Assembly (NCBI GenBank): GCA_016188045.1
Contig: JACPIM010000007.1
Location: 1-64,000 of the forward strand
Direction: 5' to 3'
Source of the DNA: Candidatus Woesearchaeota archaeon
Lineage (GTDB): Archaea; Nanobdellota; Nanobdellia; SCGC-AAA011-G17; JACPIM01
DNA length: 64,000 nt
Program-made: the position numbers and the translations under genes
Shown: positions 9,010 through 18,326 of the stretch, one piece after another
Numbering within the stretch: the first letter of the stretch is position 1
How the letters are laid out: every line of letters starts with the position of its first letter
The notes under the pieces: generated by a model
Told to the model about the DNA's origin: nothing
What the model saw: the letters and a program-made list of their open reading frames with translations, nothing else
Database searches by the model: none

Positions 9010-9402
9010 TTAGTAACAATATGCTATTAATCTTCCGCCAATGTTTTTCTCTTTTACTTCGTGGTGTGTTAAGATTCCTTTTGGTGTTGAAATAATTAAT
9101 ATGCCGAAACCTTTTGCTGGCAAGAACCTCTTTTCAAATTTCTCTATGTCTTGTAACTTAACTTGATATCTTGGTTTTATAACCTTACAATTATTAATCT
9201 TGTTTGCCAACGTCACATCTAAAATGTTGCCTTTTGACGTTTTGTTTTCTTTATAGTCTAAAATGTAACCTGCTTTCTTTAAGATATTGAGAATTTCCAT
9301 TATAATCTTTGAACTTGGATAAATAGTACATGTTAATTTTCCTACTTTTTGAGCATTATTTATTTTTGATAATGCATTTGATAACGGGTCATTTAGTGTC
9401 AT
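9010..9402 (-). CDS. rps8: Ribosomal protein S8 (uS8)
   Basis: DPLSNALSKINNAQ...ISTPKGILTHHEV. Confidence 0.94.
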   Translation of the reverse strand: MTLNDPLSNALSKINNAQKVGKLTCTIYPSSKIIMEILNILKKAGYILDYKENKTSKGNILDVTLANKINNCKVIKPRYQVKLQDIEKFEKRFLPAKGFGILIISTPKGILTHHEVKEKNIGGRLIAYCY

Positions 9403-9411
9403 TTTTTCTCC

Positions 9412-9642
9412 TTAACTGTATTTTTTGAATCCTAAAGATGGAGCACATTCTCTGAAACACGTTCTACATAAGTTCAAACCATATTTTTGTATATGCGCGT
9501 GTGTTCTACCACAACGAGTGCATTTTTTTAATGCTGCCCCTGTTGTTCTTTTTTTAGGAGCATTATGTTTAATGAATTTCCTCCATTTTGTTTGTTTTAC
9601 CTTTAACTGAGTATAGGCTTTCTTATAACTGCTTGTGGTCAT
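9412..9642 (-). CDS. rps14: Ribosomal protein S14 (uS14, zinc-binding)
   Basis: [25 protein letters not shown]. Confidence 0.93.
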   Translation of the reverse strand: MTTSSYKKAYTQLKVKQTKWRKFIKHNAPKKRTTGAALKKCTRCGRTHAHIQKYGLNLCRTCFRECAPSLGFKKYS

Positions 9643-10148
9643 TCTTCAATCCTCACCGAATATTTATTTTTCATAAAGTCCATAGCTTCTACCTTTATTA
9701 TTTTGTGTTTGTTTGGTATTTTTCTTTTCATTATCTTTCTTTCTTTTATTCTAAACCCCGGTCTTGCAAGAGAAACTGCTGTTTCAAATCCAATTATTCC
9801 AATTGATGGATCATATTCTGCTCCGGGAACATCTAAATATTCTGCTATGCCAAATGAAAAGTTTCCTTGGTTATCGAAATATGATTCTTTTAGTTTGTTT
9901 GCTTTAGCTTCCAACAATCTTTTAAGTAATGCTTCTGCTTTTTTTCCCCTAAGTGTTACTTTACAACCAATTTGAAGGCCAGGTCTTATGCCCCAACCAG
10001 GGATTCTCTTTTTTGTAGTGGTTGTAACTGGTTTTTCTTTAGTTATGTTTTTTAAAAGTTTTATAGCTTTGTCCAGCTTGTCTCCTGGTTCACCTGTCCC
10101 TATATTCATAGTTAATTTTTCTATTTTTATTTCTCTCATTGGGTTCAT
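9639..10148 (-). CDS. rpl5: Ribosomal protein L5 (uL5)
   Basis: [25 protein letters not shown]; cluster position. Confidence 0.93.
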   Translation of the reverse strand: MNPMREIKIEKLTMNIGTGEPGDKLDKAIKLLKNITKEKPVTTTTKKRIPGWGIRPGLQIGCKVTLRGKKAEALLKRLLEAKANKLKESYFDNQGNFSFGIAEYLDVPGAEYDPSIGIIGFETAVSLARPGFRIKERKIMKRKIPNKHKIIKVEAMDFMKNKYSVRIEE

Positions 10149-10825
10149 TTGAACTCCTTGTCTATGACAAAAGCATAATCCTTTCTAGTGACTATTTTTT
10201 TAGAATTTGCATTTAGTATAACCCTGTCTTTAGCCAAGCCATGAAAATGTTGCAGTTCCTGTAAAGTACCTACTGTTCCTTGATGTTTTCCTTCTGTTAG
10301 ATAAACTAAAGCCCCTTTTTCTAATTTTAGGTGCTTTTTAATTGTTTTATTGAACAATATTACAGAATCTCCTACTTTGTAATTATCTTTATCTACCAAA
10401 ACGTTTTTACCGTCATATAAATTTAGTTGTAGCTTGCCTTTCTTTAATACTTTCTTGCCAACTATTTTATGTGGTTTTGAATCTGAATCTGTTTTATTTA
10501 TAGGAACTGCTGTTAATTTTCCATTTATGTACAACATTACATAATATTCATCAAAACTAGGAAGGGATATTATATCCATTAAGCCTATTGGGAATCTGTT
10601 ATCTTTTCTTACTAGGCCATCAACTAAGATTTTACCATCGTTTAAGATGTTTTTAACTTCTTTTGAAGTTGTTGCATGATTAATAACGTCCTTAAACAAG
10701 GTATTTAGTGTTATTGATTTGAATATTTGGTGCGGACCTGGTAAAGGCCTAGCTATATATTTCCTTTCTTTCCTAATTTTTATTGGTATTGATTTAGGAA
10801 CTCTTATTCTTTTCAGATGTGACAT
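10145..10825 (-). CDS. rps4e: Ribosomal protein S4e
   Basis: HLKRIRVPKSIPIKIRKERKYIARPLPGPH. Confidence 0.93.
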   Translation of the reverse strand: MSHLKRIRVPKSIPIKIRKERKYIARPLPGPHQIFKSITLNTLFKDVINHATTSKEVKNILNDGKILVDGLVRKDNRFPIGLMDIISLPSFDEYYVMLYINGKLTAVPINKTDSDSKPHKIVGKKVLKKGKLQLNLYDGKNVLVDKDNYKVGDSVILFNKTIKKHLKLEKGALVYLTEGKHQGTVGTLQELQHFHGLAKDRVILNANSKKIVTRKDYAFVIDKEFK

Positions 10826-11216
10826 CTTTATTAGACCTCGCTAATGCTTTAATCCTCTCGTTATCTTCTAGATTTAGATCGGTAATCATCAAGTTTGAAG
10901 GGTGTATCGGGTAAAAAACTTTTGAGCCGTCTTTTTTGATTAATTGAACTGAATCTATGTGTACTCTGCTTTTCTTTAAGTTAACACTTACTATCTTGCC
11001 CTTTGTTTTCTTAAACTGCCCCCTTAATACAGTTACCTTATCCTCTTTCCTAACTGGAAATGATCTTTTCTTGTATTTCGTTCTTAATTCTTTTGATAAG
11101 TGTGCTGATAAAAATTTTCTTCTTATATGTAAGGGAGCATTAGCTAAATATTTTCTTTGCTTCTTTGGTTTCTTACTTGATTTCCAGTTTTTTGAAAATT
11201 CTTTCATTTTATACAA
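10794..11216 (-). CDS. rpl24: Ribosomal protein L24 (uL24)
   Basis: RRKFLSAHLSKELRTKYKKRSFPVRKEDKVTVLRGQFKKTKGKI. Confidence 0.92.
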   Translation of the reverse strand: MYKMKEFSKNWKSSKKPKKQRKYLANAPLHIRRKFLSAHLSKELRTKYKKRSFPVRKEDKVTVLRGQFKKTKGKIVSVNLKKSRVHIDSVQLIKKDGSKVFYPIHPSNLMITDLNLEDNERIKALARSNKDVTSEKNKSS

Positions 11217-11610
11217 CTATTCCTGCCAGTTTGGCTATTCCTGGCCATCTTTCTGTGACTTCTTTGGCTATAGGCCCTTTAAAAATGGTTCCTTTGGGAT
11301 TGCCTTTATCATCTTTTAAAATTGCAACAGCATTATCTGCAAATCTTATTCTTGTACCATCTGGTCTTCTATACTCTCTTCTCTGCCTTACTATTACGGC
11401 TGGAACTACTTGTTTTCTCATTTCCTTATCTCCCTTTATAACCGAAACAAAAACTAGGTCTCCAATGCCTGCAGTGGGTTTTCTTCTTTTGACTGTCTTT
11501 GAACCTTTTACTGATACTAGCCTAACTAGTTTAGCTCCTGAATTATCACAGGTTTCTAAAACTGACCCGTGACATAGTCCTTTAGTTATTCTTGCTCTTA
11601 GTGCTTTCAT
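11209..11610 (-). CDS. rpl14: Ribosomal protein L14 (uL14)
   Basis: CDNSGAKLVRLVSVKG; VPAVIVRQRREYRRPDG. Confidence 0.95.
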   Translation of the reverse strand: MKALRARITKGLCHGSVLETCDNSGAKLVRLVSVKGSKTVKRRKPTAGIGDLVFVSVIKGDKEMRKQVVPAVIVRQRREYRRPDGTRIRFADNAVAILKDDKGNPKGTIFKGPIAKEVTERWPGIAKLAGIVV

Positions 11611-11938
11611 TTTCTATCTTTTCTATTATAACAAAATTTTTTGTTTTTGAAATTGGCCTACATTCTATTATTTTTACTTTGTCCCCAACTTTTACATTGA
11701 TTGATTCTGGATTGTGGACTTGTAATCTTGTCCTTCTTTTTTCAAATCTTTCATATTTGGGAAGTGGATAAAGTCTTGCGAACTCTACTTTCGCGGTCTT
11801 AGCTGAATTAGTCGATATAACTTTAGCTATGAAAACTCTTCCCCTTAAGCTAAGGTTGCTAAAAAATGGATCATGAATATCGTTACTTTGCGTTACTGTT
11901 GGTGCTTTTACTTTGATACCTGTATTTCTTGATTTCAT
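11582..11938 (-). CDS. rps17: Ribosomal protein S17 (uS17)
   Basis: LRGRVFIAKVISTNSAKTAKVEFARLYPLPKYERFEKRRTRLQVHNP. Confidence 0.93.
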   Translation of the reverse strand: MKSRNTGIKVKAPTVTQSNDIHDPFFSNLSLRGRVFIAKVISTNSAKTAKVEFARLYPLPKYERFEKRRTRLQVHNPESINVKVGDKVKIIECRPISKTKNFVIIEKIENESTKSKNN

Positions 11939-12177
11939 TTTTTTATCCTCTCTTCTGGTCTGCCAACTAATTCTTTTCCATCAATTTCTACTTTTTTTCC
12001 TTTTAGATTTATTTCCATTTTTACTTGATTTTTTATTATTTTTTTAATTCCTTTTTTTGTATCTATTACAACTATATTTTTTGTTTCATCTATTACTTTA
12101 CCTTCTACATTTTCAAGGTCTGTATTTTTTGAATTTATTACTCTAATAATTGATCCTATTAACTCGTGCCTTATCAT
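11935..12177 (-). CDS. rnp1: Ribonuclease P protein component 1 (Rpp29/Pop4)
   Basis: HELIGSIIRVINSKNTDLENVEGKVIDETKN; conserved position between S17 and aIF1/L29. Confidence 0.85.
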   Translation of the reverse strand: MIRHELIGSIIRVINSKNTDLENVEGKVIDETKNIVVIDTKKGIKKIIKNQVKMEINLKGKKVEIDGKELVGRPEERIKK

Positions 12178-12486
12178 TTATTTTAATTCTATTGAGCCTG
12201 GATCAAAACCTAATTTTATAAGTTCTGTTTTAACCTTGGCAGCATGGGTTCCTTGCAGTTCAATAACGTTATCTTTCACTGTACCGCCGCAAGCAAACTT
12301 AGATTTCAAGTTTTTTGCTACTTCTTTAATATCAACTTCCTTGCTATTGATTCCTTCTATCACTGTTATCATTTTTCCGAATTTTCTTTTTTCTTCCTTA
12401 ACCTTTATTCTTTGTTCGCTTTTGGCTAAATTTTCCCATACACCTAATTCCTTAGGTAAGCCTGTTAGTGGGTCTATTTCGCCCAT
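12178..12486 (-). CDS. Translation initiation factor aIF1 (SUI1 family)
   Basis: MGEIDPLTGLPKELGVWENLAKSEQRIKV; SUI1 fold motifs. Confidence 0.9.
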   Translation of the reverse strand: MGEIDPLTGLPKELGVWENLAKSEQRIKVKEEKRKFGKMITVIEGINSKEVDIKEVAKNLKSKFACGGTVKDNVIELQGTHAAKVKTELIKLGFDPGSIELK

Positions 12487-12722
12487 TATTTAGTTTTGGC
12501 CTCCTTGGTATTTTTTTCACTTATTTTTGATTTTGTATTTTGAACAGTCAATAATTTTGCTATTGTTCTTCTAAGTAATCTTATTCTACCTGGATTCTCT
12601 ATTGCTGTACCGACTGCTCTTTGGGTATTAAGTTTCATTAATTCTTTATTAAACTCAGATATCTTTTCATCGATAGCTGAAACATTTATATTTTTTAGTT
12701 CATTCTTTTTTATTAATGACAT
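12486..12722 (-). CDS. rpl29: Ribosomal protein L29 (uL29)
   Basis: FNKELMKLNTQRAVGTAIENPGRIRLLRRTIAKLLT. Confidence 0.9.
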   Translation of the reverse strand: MSLIKKNELKNINVSAIDEKISEFNKELMKLNTQRAVGTAIENPGRIRLLRRTIAKLLTVQNTKSKISEKNTKEAKTK

Positions 12723-13443
12723 TTTCCTTTTTTACCTCAGATCTTTTCTTTTTTTCTTTTGGTTTTTCTTTTGCCTTTTCTTCTTTTTTTTCCTCTACTT
12801 TTACTTCTTCCAATTTTTCTTCTTTAATCTCCACTTTTTTTTGTTCTTGAATCTTAGGTTCTATATGATCTGGCAATCTGGTATTTGGAAGCATTAAGCT
12901 AACTTTAACACCCACAATCCCAGACTTAAGATTTGCCGTACTCACTGCTCTTTTTACTTTTGTAAGGGCTGTGTCTCCTGATTTTTTTAAATATCCCGCA
13001 GAGAACCTCCAGGATCTTGCTCTTGCACTAGGAACTTTACCTGAGATAACTATTTCAGCGCCCATTGCTCCGGCATCTATTATCATTTGCAGGGTTTTAT
13101 AACCCACAGATTTAAATCCCTTTGAACCAAATCTTTCTAGAGTAGATACAATTTTATCACAAACAAAACTAACATCCAGATAAGGACTTTCAACTTCGCC
13201 TATTTCTATCTGTGGATTCTCCATTTTAAATTTCTTCTTTAAGACTGCAGTTAGTTTTTGGATTGTCTCTCCTTTTTTACCTACTACTAAACCTGGACGT
13301 GTAGTATAAACTATTACTTTTTCACCTAACGGCGTTCTTTTAACTTCTGTATGTGAATAACCAGTTTTAGCAAGTTTTGAAGCTATATACTCCTGTATTA
13401 AAAACTCCTTTAACTTCTGTTTTACAAATTGTCTTTCAATCAT
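12700..13443 (-). CDS. rps3: Ribosomal protein S3 (uS3) with K/E-rich C-terminal tail
   Basis: VYTTRPGLVVGKKGETIQKLTAVLKKKF; acidic/basic tail. Confidence 0.94.
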   Translation of the reverse strand: MIERQFVKQKLKEFLIQEYIASKLAKTGYSHTEVKRTPLGEKVIVYTTRPGLVVGKKGETIQKLTAVLKKKFKMENPQIEIGEVESPYLDVSFVCDKIVSTLERFGSKGFKSVGYKTLQMIIDAGAMGAEIVISGKVPSARARSWRFSAGYLKKSGDTALTKVKRAVSTANLKSGIVGVKVSLMLPNTRLPDHIEPKIQEQKKVEIKEEKLEEVKVEEKKEEKAKEKPKEKKKRSEVKKENVINKKE

Positions 13444-13901
13444 TTTTTTATTTCCTTACCTTCTGCCATTAACTCAATATGTGTTCTTTTCGTTTTTAGT
13501 CCTCTTTTTCTTCCATATTTATGTGGTGTGCTGGCCTTATTTGCTATGGCTTTACTTATAATTAAATCGTTTACATTCAATCCCTGATTCTTTGCGTTTG
13601 CCTCTAAACTGTTTAATAATATTATGAATTCTTTTGCGGCTTTTCTTGGATAAAAGCCCGGACCAATGTTGCCTTTTCTATGTCCGCGATCTTTATGAAA
13701 TCTTTTTAATGGTATTGCTTCTTTTTCTTCTATTACTAACTCTAAATACTTTTTTATCTTTGTAAGCGCCTTGTATCTAATATAATCACATATTTCGATT
13801 GAGTGCTTGGTTGAAATAGGTAAATCCAATCCTTTAACCCTAGCAATATTTTCCTTATCCATTTTATTTTTGCGATAAAGCCGAACTCGATTTTGTAGCA
13901 C
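13440..13901 (-). CDS. rpl22: Ribosomal protein L22 (uL22)
   Basis: [35 protein letters not shown]. Confidence 0.93.
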   Translation of the reverse strand: MLQNRVRLYRKNKMDKENIARVKGLDLPISTKHSIEICDYIRYKALTKIKKYLELVIEEKEAIPLKRFHKDRGHRKGNIGPGFYPRKAAKEFIILLNSLEANAKNQGLNVNDLIISKAIANKASTPHKYGRKRGLKTKRTHIELMAEGKEIKK

Positions 13902-14253
13902 CTATACCTGGTGCAGAGTGTTGAACTTTCTTTCTTGTTAGCGTGAATTCACCTAAATAACGACCCAACATTTCTTCATTTACAAAGACTGGTGTCCAAT
14001 CCTTTCCTGTATATACTAATAGTTGTGAACCAACCACCTCTGGTAGGACAATCATGTCTCTAACCTGGGTTTTAATCTGTTTTTTTAAGTCCTTAAATTT
14101 CTTTATTTTTGCAATTAATTTTTTTTGTTGATCTGTTAGTCCTCTTAATAATGATCTTCTTTGCCTTGAAGGAACTAGTTTAGCAAATTCTTTTATGTCC
14201 ATATTTTGTAGTTCTACTAATGTTTTTCCTTTATAACTAAATTCTTTCGCCAT
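13864..14253 (-). CDS. rps19: Ribosomal protein S19 (uS19)
   Basis: [45 protein letters not shown]. Confidence 0.94.
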   Translation of the reverse strand: MAKEFSYKGKTLVELQNMDIKEFAKLVPSRQRRSLLRGLTDQQKKLIAKIKKFKDLKKQIKTQVRDMIVLPEVVGSQLLVYTGKDWTPVFVNEEMLGRYLGEFTLTRKKVQHSAPGIGATKSSSALSQK

Positions 14254-14978
14254 TAATTTTTCCTTCCTGATCTCTTAGGTCTTATTGGACCAACTTTTCT
14301 TCCTGGTGGAGCAAACCTTGGAGCAGGTTTAATCTTTGAGTGATGTCTTCCTCTACCTGAACCATATGGATGATCAACTGCATTCATTGCTACAGCGGAT
14401 GTTATTGGATAAAGTTTACCACGTGCCCTCATCAAGAAATGTCTTTTACCGGCCTTAACAAAGGGTTTATCTTTTCTTCCTGCTCCACAAATTGTTCCTA
14501 TTGTGGCTCTACAACTTGACAATATTTTTTTTTGTTTTTTTGATGGTAATTCGACTAGGATTGATTCACCTAAATTTGATATTACTTTTGCAGAATTCCC
14601 AGAAGTCCTGCATAATTTTCCACCATCTCCCGGCATTAATTCTATATTATAAACCAAAGTTCCCTCTGGTATATTTTTTAAAGGCAGAGTATTGCCTGGT
14701 TTTGCCTGTGCTTTTGAACCTGATTCTATGAATTCGTTTACTCTTATGTTTTCAGGAGCAAAAATATATCCTTGTTCGTTATTTTCATATTTTATTAATG
14801 CTAATGGAGCTGAATGCCCCGAGCAATGGATTAAATCTAAAATTCTTCCCCTAACTAAAGAGGTTTTTTCTAATTCATCATAACTCCTATGTTTAACAGC
14901 AGTAACCCATCTATGTGAATGGGCCCTATAAGTAGTTGTTCCTCTTCCTCTACGCTGTTGAATTATATTTTTTCCCAT
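14253..14978 (-). CDS. rpl2: Ribosomal protein L2 (uL2)
   Basis: [16 protein letters not shown]...[18 protein letters not shown]. Confidence 0.96.
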   Translation of the reverse strand: MGKNIIQQRRGRGTTTYRAHSHRWVTAVKHRSYDELEKTSLVRGRILDLIHCSGHSAPLALIKYENNEQGYIFAPENIRVNEFIESGSKAQAKPGNTLPLKNIPEGTLVYNIELMPGDGGKLCRTSGNSAKVISNLGESILVELPSKKQKKILSSCRATIGTICGAGRKDKPFVKAGKRHFLMRARGKLYPITSAVAMNAVDHPYGSGRGRHHSKIKPAPRFAPPGRKVGPIRPKRSGRKN

Positions 14979-14979
14979 C

Positions 14980-15315
14980 TTACATACCTTCTGACTCTAA
15001 TAACTTTTGTATGCCTTCGTAAAATTTTGTACCATCAAACCAATGGATTGTGTGTCCTCTCGTATTAGGGGCAATTAATTTGCCTTCTTTTACTTTAGCC
15101 CCTGTTTTCCATATATAATAAACTAAAAAGCTTTGTCTATCCTTAACACCAAATGTATAACAATTTCCGAGGTCGCTAAAAAATTTGCTTTCACCAGTGA
15201 ACACTAATATTGTTGGGCCTCCGACAACTTCCGCGTTAATAGCGTCTCCTCTGACTAGTAAATCCAAATCATCTAAGCTTTCTAATCTTTGAGTTTGCAT
15301 TGTTAAGGTTGCCAT
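14980..15315 (-). CDS. Hypothetical protein inserted in the S10 operon between L23 and L2
   Basis: 111-aa ORF, 1-bp intergenic gaps on both sides; MATLTMQTQRLESLDDLDLLVRGDAINAEVVGGPTILVFTGESKFF...; no family recognised. Confidence 0.8.
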   Translation of the reverse strand: MATLTMQTQRLESLDDLDLLVRGDAINAEVVGGPTILVFTGESKFFSDLGNCYTFGVKDRQSFLVYYIWKTGAKVKEGKLIAPNTRGHTIHWFDGTKFYEGIQKLLESEGM

Positions 15316-15316
15316 C

Positions 15317-15568
15317 TTACATTATTCCTAGTTTAGTTGCAATATCGATTGCAGGATTTTCAACTGGTAACTTAATATATGCCTTTTTTAAACCTTTTTG
15401 AATTGAAGTGTTAACGCTCAAAACTTTTATTTTAAACATCTCTTCAAAAGCAGTTTTTATCTCTTTTTTTGATGCTTTTTTATCTACTACGAAGAGTATT
15501 TTATTTTCAGATTCCATTAATTTAACTGATTTTTCAGTTGACAATGGATATTTTAAGATTTGATTCAT
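15317..15568 (-). CDS. rpl23: Ribosomal protein L23 (uL23)
   Basis: LKYPLSTEKSVKLMESENKILFVVDKKASKKEIKTAFEEMFKIKVLSVNT. Confidence 0.94.
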   Translation of the reverse strand: MNQILKYPLSTEKSVKLMESENKILFVVDKKASKKEIKTAFEEMFKIKVLSVNTSIQKGLKKAYIKLPVENPAIDIATKLGIM

Positions 15569-16377
15569 TTTTTATTAAGGAATAATTTATTTTTTTCTAG
15601 TTCTTTTATTGAATCTTCTGTATAAATTGTAAATCTCCCAGGAACTGAACCGGGGGCTAATAAACTGACATTTAGCTCGTTTATTTTTGAAATATCTAAT
15701 CCTGGCAAGTTTGAGGCAGATTTAATTAAAGAACATTCTTTTGATACTACTAACAATATTCCTGATTTCGTTTTGTACTTTCTACCGCGAGATTTTCCTC
15801 TTCCTGCCCTTATTTGTTTTTCCTCTGTTCTTTCCAGTTCTTTTCCTAATCCTAATGAAAGAAGTATCTTCTTTATGTCATTTGTTTTGCTTTTGGTTTC
15901 TATTTTTGAGTCTATTATAATTGACGGGATATTTATTTTGTACCCGTGTGAATTTATTAAATCTAGATTAAATGTGGCTGCCAAAGCAGACCTAATTGCT
16001 TTTCTTCTTTCATTAGTATTTATTTTTTTATACCAATTTTTTTCTGATTTTGGCGGATGAGCTCTTCTACCCCCGACTGAAAATGGAGTAGTTGCTGCAA
16101 CATAATAGAATTGTGTACCTCTCCTTGTTAGGACTTTTCTTGGAACTCTTGATGCTCCCCTTCCATAGATGCCTTTGTATTTTCTTCTTCTTTTAGAAAC
16201 ATATGAAGAGTAACGTTTACCGGCTTCTTTAAAAGCGCCATATGGCGTTCTAGATGATAATTGCAATGCAATGAATGCTTTTTTTATTATGTCTGGTCTT
16301 ATTGGTTCATTAAATTGAACAGGCAAATCTATTTGTTTTACTTTTTTTCCTTCTAAATTATATACTTCTGCTTTCAT
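15565..16377 (-). CDS. rpl4: Ribosomal protein L4 (uL4)
   Basis: RVPRKVLTRRGTQFYYVAATTPFSVGGRRAHPPKSEK. Confidence 0.94.
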   Translation of the reverse strand: MKAEVYNLEGKKVKQIDLPVQFNEPIRPDIIKKAFIALQLSSRTPYGAFKEAGKRYSSYVSKRRRKYKGIYGRGASRVPRKVLTRRGTQFYYVAATTPFSVGGRRAHPPKSEKNWYKKINTNERRKAIRSALAATFNLDLINSHGYKINIPSIIIDSKIETKSKTNDIKKILLSLGLGKELERTEEKQIRAGRGKSRGRKYKTKSGILLVVSKECSLIKSASNLPGLDISKINELNVSLLAPGSVPGRFTIYTEDSIKELEKNKLFLNKK

Positions 16378-17333
16378 TGTTTACTGTCCAAATTTATTGA
16401 TTTTATTTCTAATTGATGTTGAGATTTTGATCTTGTTGCAGGAGTTAATATTATTGTCCTTTTTGCTGGTCCAGGAATTGAGCCTTTTAACATTATGTAC
16501 TGGTTTTTTACTAAGCCATAATGCAAGAAACCAGATTTTGGATTTATTTTTTTGGGATCTGAGTCTATTAATAAATTTTGTTTATTATACTCTGTTCTTT
16601 GATGATAACCCATTTGACCTGCGTGGGCTACTGAGAATAAAACTTTTTTAGGTGTCCAAGAACCCAATGAAGCTGGGCCTCTTTTTGTTTTTTCTGCTTT
16701 ATGTTGTCTTATTGTAACGCCGAATCTTTTAACTGGTCCTTGATAACCTTTGCCTTTTGTGACTGAATGAACATCTATTAATTTATGATCTTTAAAAACA
16801 TCTTCTAATCTTATTTCCTTATCTAATAATGATTTAGCAAAGTCTAATTTTTGTTTGTTGTCGTTGCCTGAAATAGCTACTTCTAAAACTTCTGGTTTTT
16901 TCTTTCCTAAACCTGATAATCTTGGTTGAGTATAAACTACTAACTTTATATCATCAAACTCTTTTGGTTCTACTCCTGCTTTTTTAGAAAGATCTGTTTT
17001 CCTTTTTAGATCCTTGTCCATCTTTTGTGAAAAAACTTCAGAAATAAGCTTTAAACCATCATGAGAATTTTTGTAAAAACGCAAAGAAAGAGGTTTTAAC
17101 GGCGGACATTCAATAATCGTGACCGGAACTGAAATCAGTTGATTTTTATACATTGTGTTCGGTGAAAGGTCTTTTGCCATCACGTGAGTCATGCCTGCTT
17201 TGTAACCTATGAATGCTAATAATTTAGTTCCATCTAACTTTGGCCAGTTTCTTATTCTTGCGTAAATACGCTTAGCTCTTTTTCTTGGCCAAATTTGTAA
17301 ACTTCCTCTTCTTGGTCTGTGTATATTTGGCAT
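16374..17333 (-). CDS. rpl3: Ribosomal protein L3 (uL3)
   Basis: RPRRGSLQIWPRKRAKRIYARIRNWP...FIGYKAGMTHV. Confidence 0.95.
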   Translation of the reverse strand: MPNIHRPRRGSLQIWPRKRAKRIYARIRNWPKLDGTKLLAFIGYKAGMTHVMAKDLSPNTMYKNQLISVPVTIIECPPLKPLSLRFYKNSHDGLKLISEVFSQKMDKDLKRKTDLSKKAGVEPKEFDDIKLVVYTQPRLSGLGKKKPEVLEVAISGNDNKQKLDFAKSLLDKEIRLEDVFKDHKLIDVHSVTKGKGYQGPVKRFGVTIRQHKAEKTKRGPASLGSWTPKKVLFSVAHAGQMGYHQRTEYNKQNLLIDSDPKKINPKSGFLHYGLVKNQYIMLKGSIPGPAKRTIILTPATRSKSQHQLEIKSINLDSKQ

Positions 17334-17429
17334 TTTTTAGACTATTATCTAGAATCAGCGGCTGAATATCTTAGGCTTTCATTTTATTAAACCTTTTTTT
17401 ATTAATCAGTAGGGTAAAGGTTTTGTTAG

Positions 17430-17456
17430 AACTGGGATTTATAAAGGTATCGGAAA
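17430..17456 (-). promoter_or_regulatory. Likely BRE/TATA promoter of the S10-spc operon
   Basis: Minus strand CCGATACCTTTATAAATCCC about 100 bp upstream of the L3 start, implying a leader of roughly 80 nt. Confidence 0.5.
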
Positions 17457-17495
17457 TAATTTTTAAAATTTTAGAGAAAAAAGTAAAGTTTAGTT

Positions 17496-18254
17496 CTAAA
17501 TTTTTTTGGCGCCTTCGGTGCACGGAAACACCCCGAGAGCAGAATCCGAGCCCTGCGAATCCCAGTCGCAGTAAAGGACAACCCAATCAGAGAAAGCAAG
17601 GAACCAAGCGACAGAATCAATACGAGGATAGATAAAATAAACAGTTTTGCCTGGTTCATATCTTTCAATTTTAGCTTTCTTGGTTGGAAACCCTTGACTA
17701 TTTGTTGATTCTAGATCTGCCCAAGAATCTTCTTGTAAACAATCTTCCAAATGTTCTCTTTGCATTATTGGGTTTCCTTCTTCATCTAATCCAATAATTG
17801 CTACTAAATCTAATCCTAAGAAGCCTTGTCCTTTTTTAAAAAAATCATTTAAATGAACCCAACAATTATGATTTAATCTGTGAGCATAAGTATCTAATCT
17901 ATTATCTTCAATTAAATTGCCAGACACATCATATAATACTCTTTTTCCTTGTAAAGCAAGGTTAACATTTTTATATTGAGTAATAAATATTGAAGATCTT
18001 GGAATACTTAGTCTGCTTTTTAAAACTTCGATACTGGTTTGTTCCCATTTTGAACCATTAAAACCTTGATTAATTGACATAGCATAATTTACTACATCAC
18101 CTTCTTGAACTAAAGCATAATCTTCTGGTGCAATTTCAGCCTTTGTTTGAAAAGGAACTATTTGCTTAGAGAAAGCATAAACTCCATCTGGCCCTTCTAC
18201 AAAAACTTCATTTGGTCTCGCTTCAATTTTTCTTCCTATGATTTGAATTGCCAT
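17496..18254 (-). CDS. Unknown protein with C-terminal GC-rich, A-poor segment; candidate DGR target protein
   Basis: 252 aa ending ...YPRIDSVAWFLAFSDWVVLYCDWDSQGSDSALGVFPCTEGAKKI; composition changes abruptly at about 17505-17610. Confidence 0.7.
   Translation of the reverse strand: MAIQIIGRKIEARPNEVFVEGPDGVYAFSKQIVPFQTKAEIAPEDYALVQEGDVVNYAMSINQGFNGSKWEQTSIEVLKSRLSIPRSSIFITQYKNVNLALQGKRVLYDVSGNLIEDNRLDTYAHRLNHNCWVHLNDFFKKGQGFLGLDLVAIIGLDEEGNPIMQREHLEDCLQEDSWADLESTNSQGFPTKKAKIERYEPGKTVYFIYPRIDSVAWFLAFSDWVVLYCDWDSQGSDSALGVFPCTEGAKKI
17508..17613 (-). other. Candidate DGR variable region (VR-like island 1)
   Basis: Plus strand 17521-17610 has only 6 T in 90 nt (so 6 coding-strand A); terminates in gcaccgaaggcgcc. 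Confidence 0.5.
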
Positions 18255-18326
18255 GGCTTTTCTTAGAAAGAGATCATTTATAAATATTTCTATTTTGTTA
18301 TCACTAAATAAAGGTAATCTTTTATT

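Noticed and set aside
2751-16651. Many antisense ORFs across the ribosomal cluster (e.g. 4418-4702 and 7579-8143)
   Set aside because: Opposite strand or out of frame to well-conserved ribosomal genes; F/L/S-rich translations are antisense artefacts of K/R-rich genes.
17371-17668. Overlapping small ORFs (17371-17586, 17423-17635, 17471-17668) over the GC-rich island
   Set aside because: These are alternate frames of the candidate variable region; the 252-aa frame is the only one continuous with the upstream AT-rich coding sequence.
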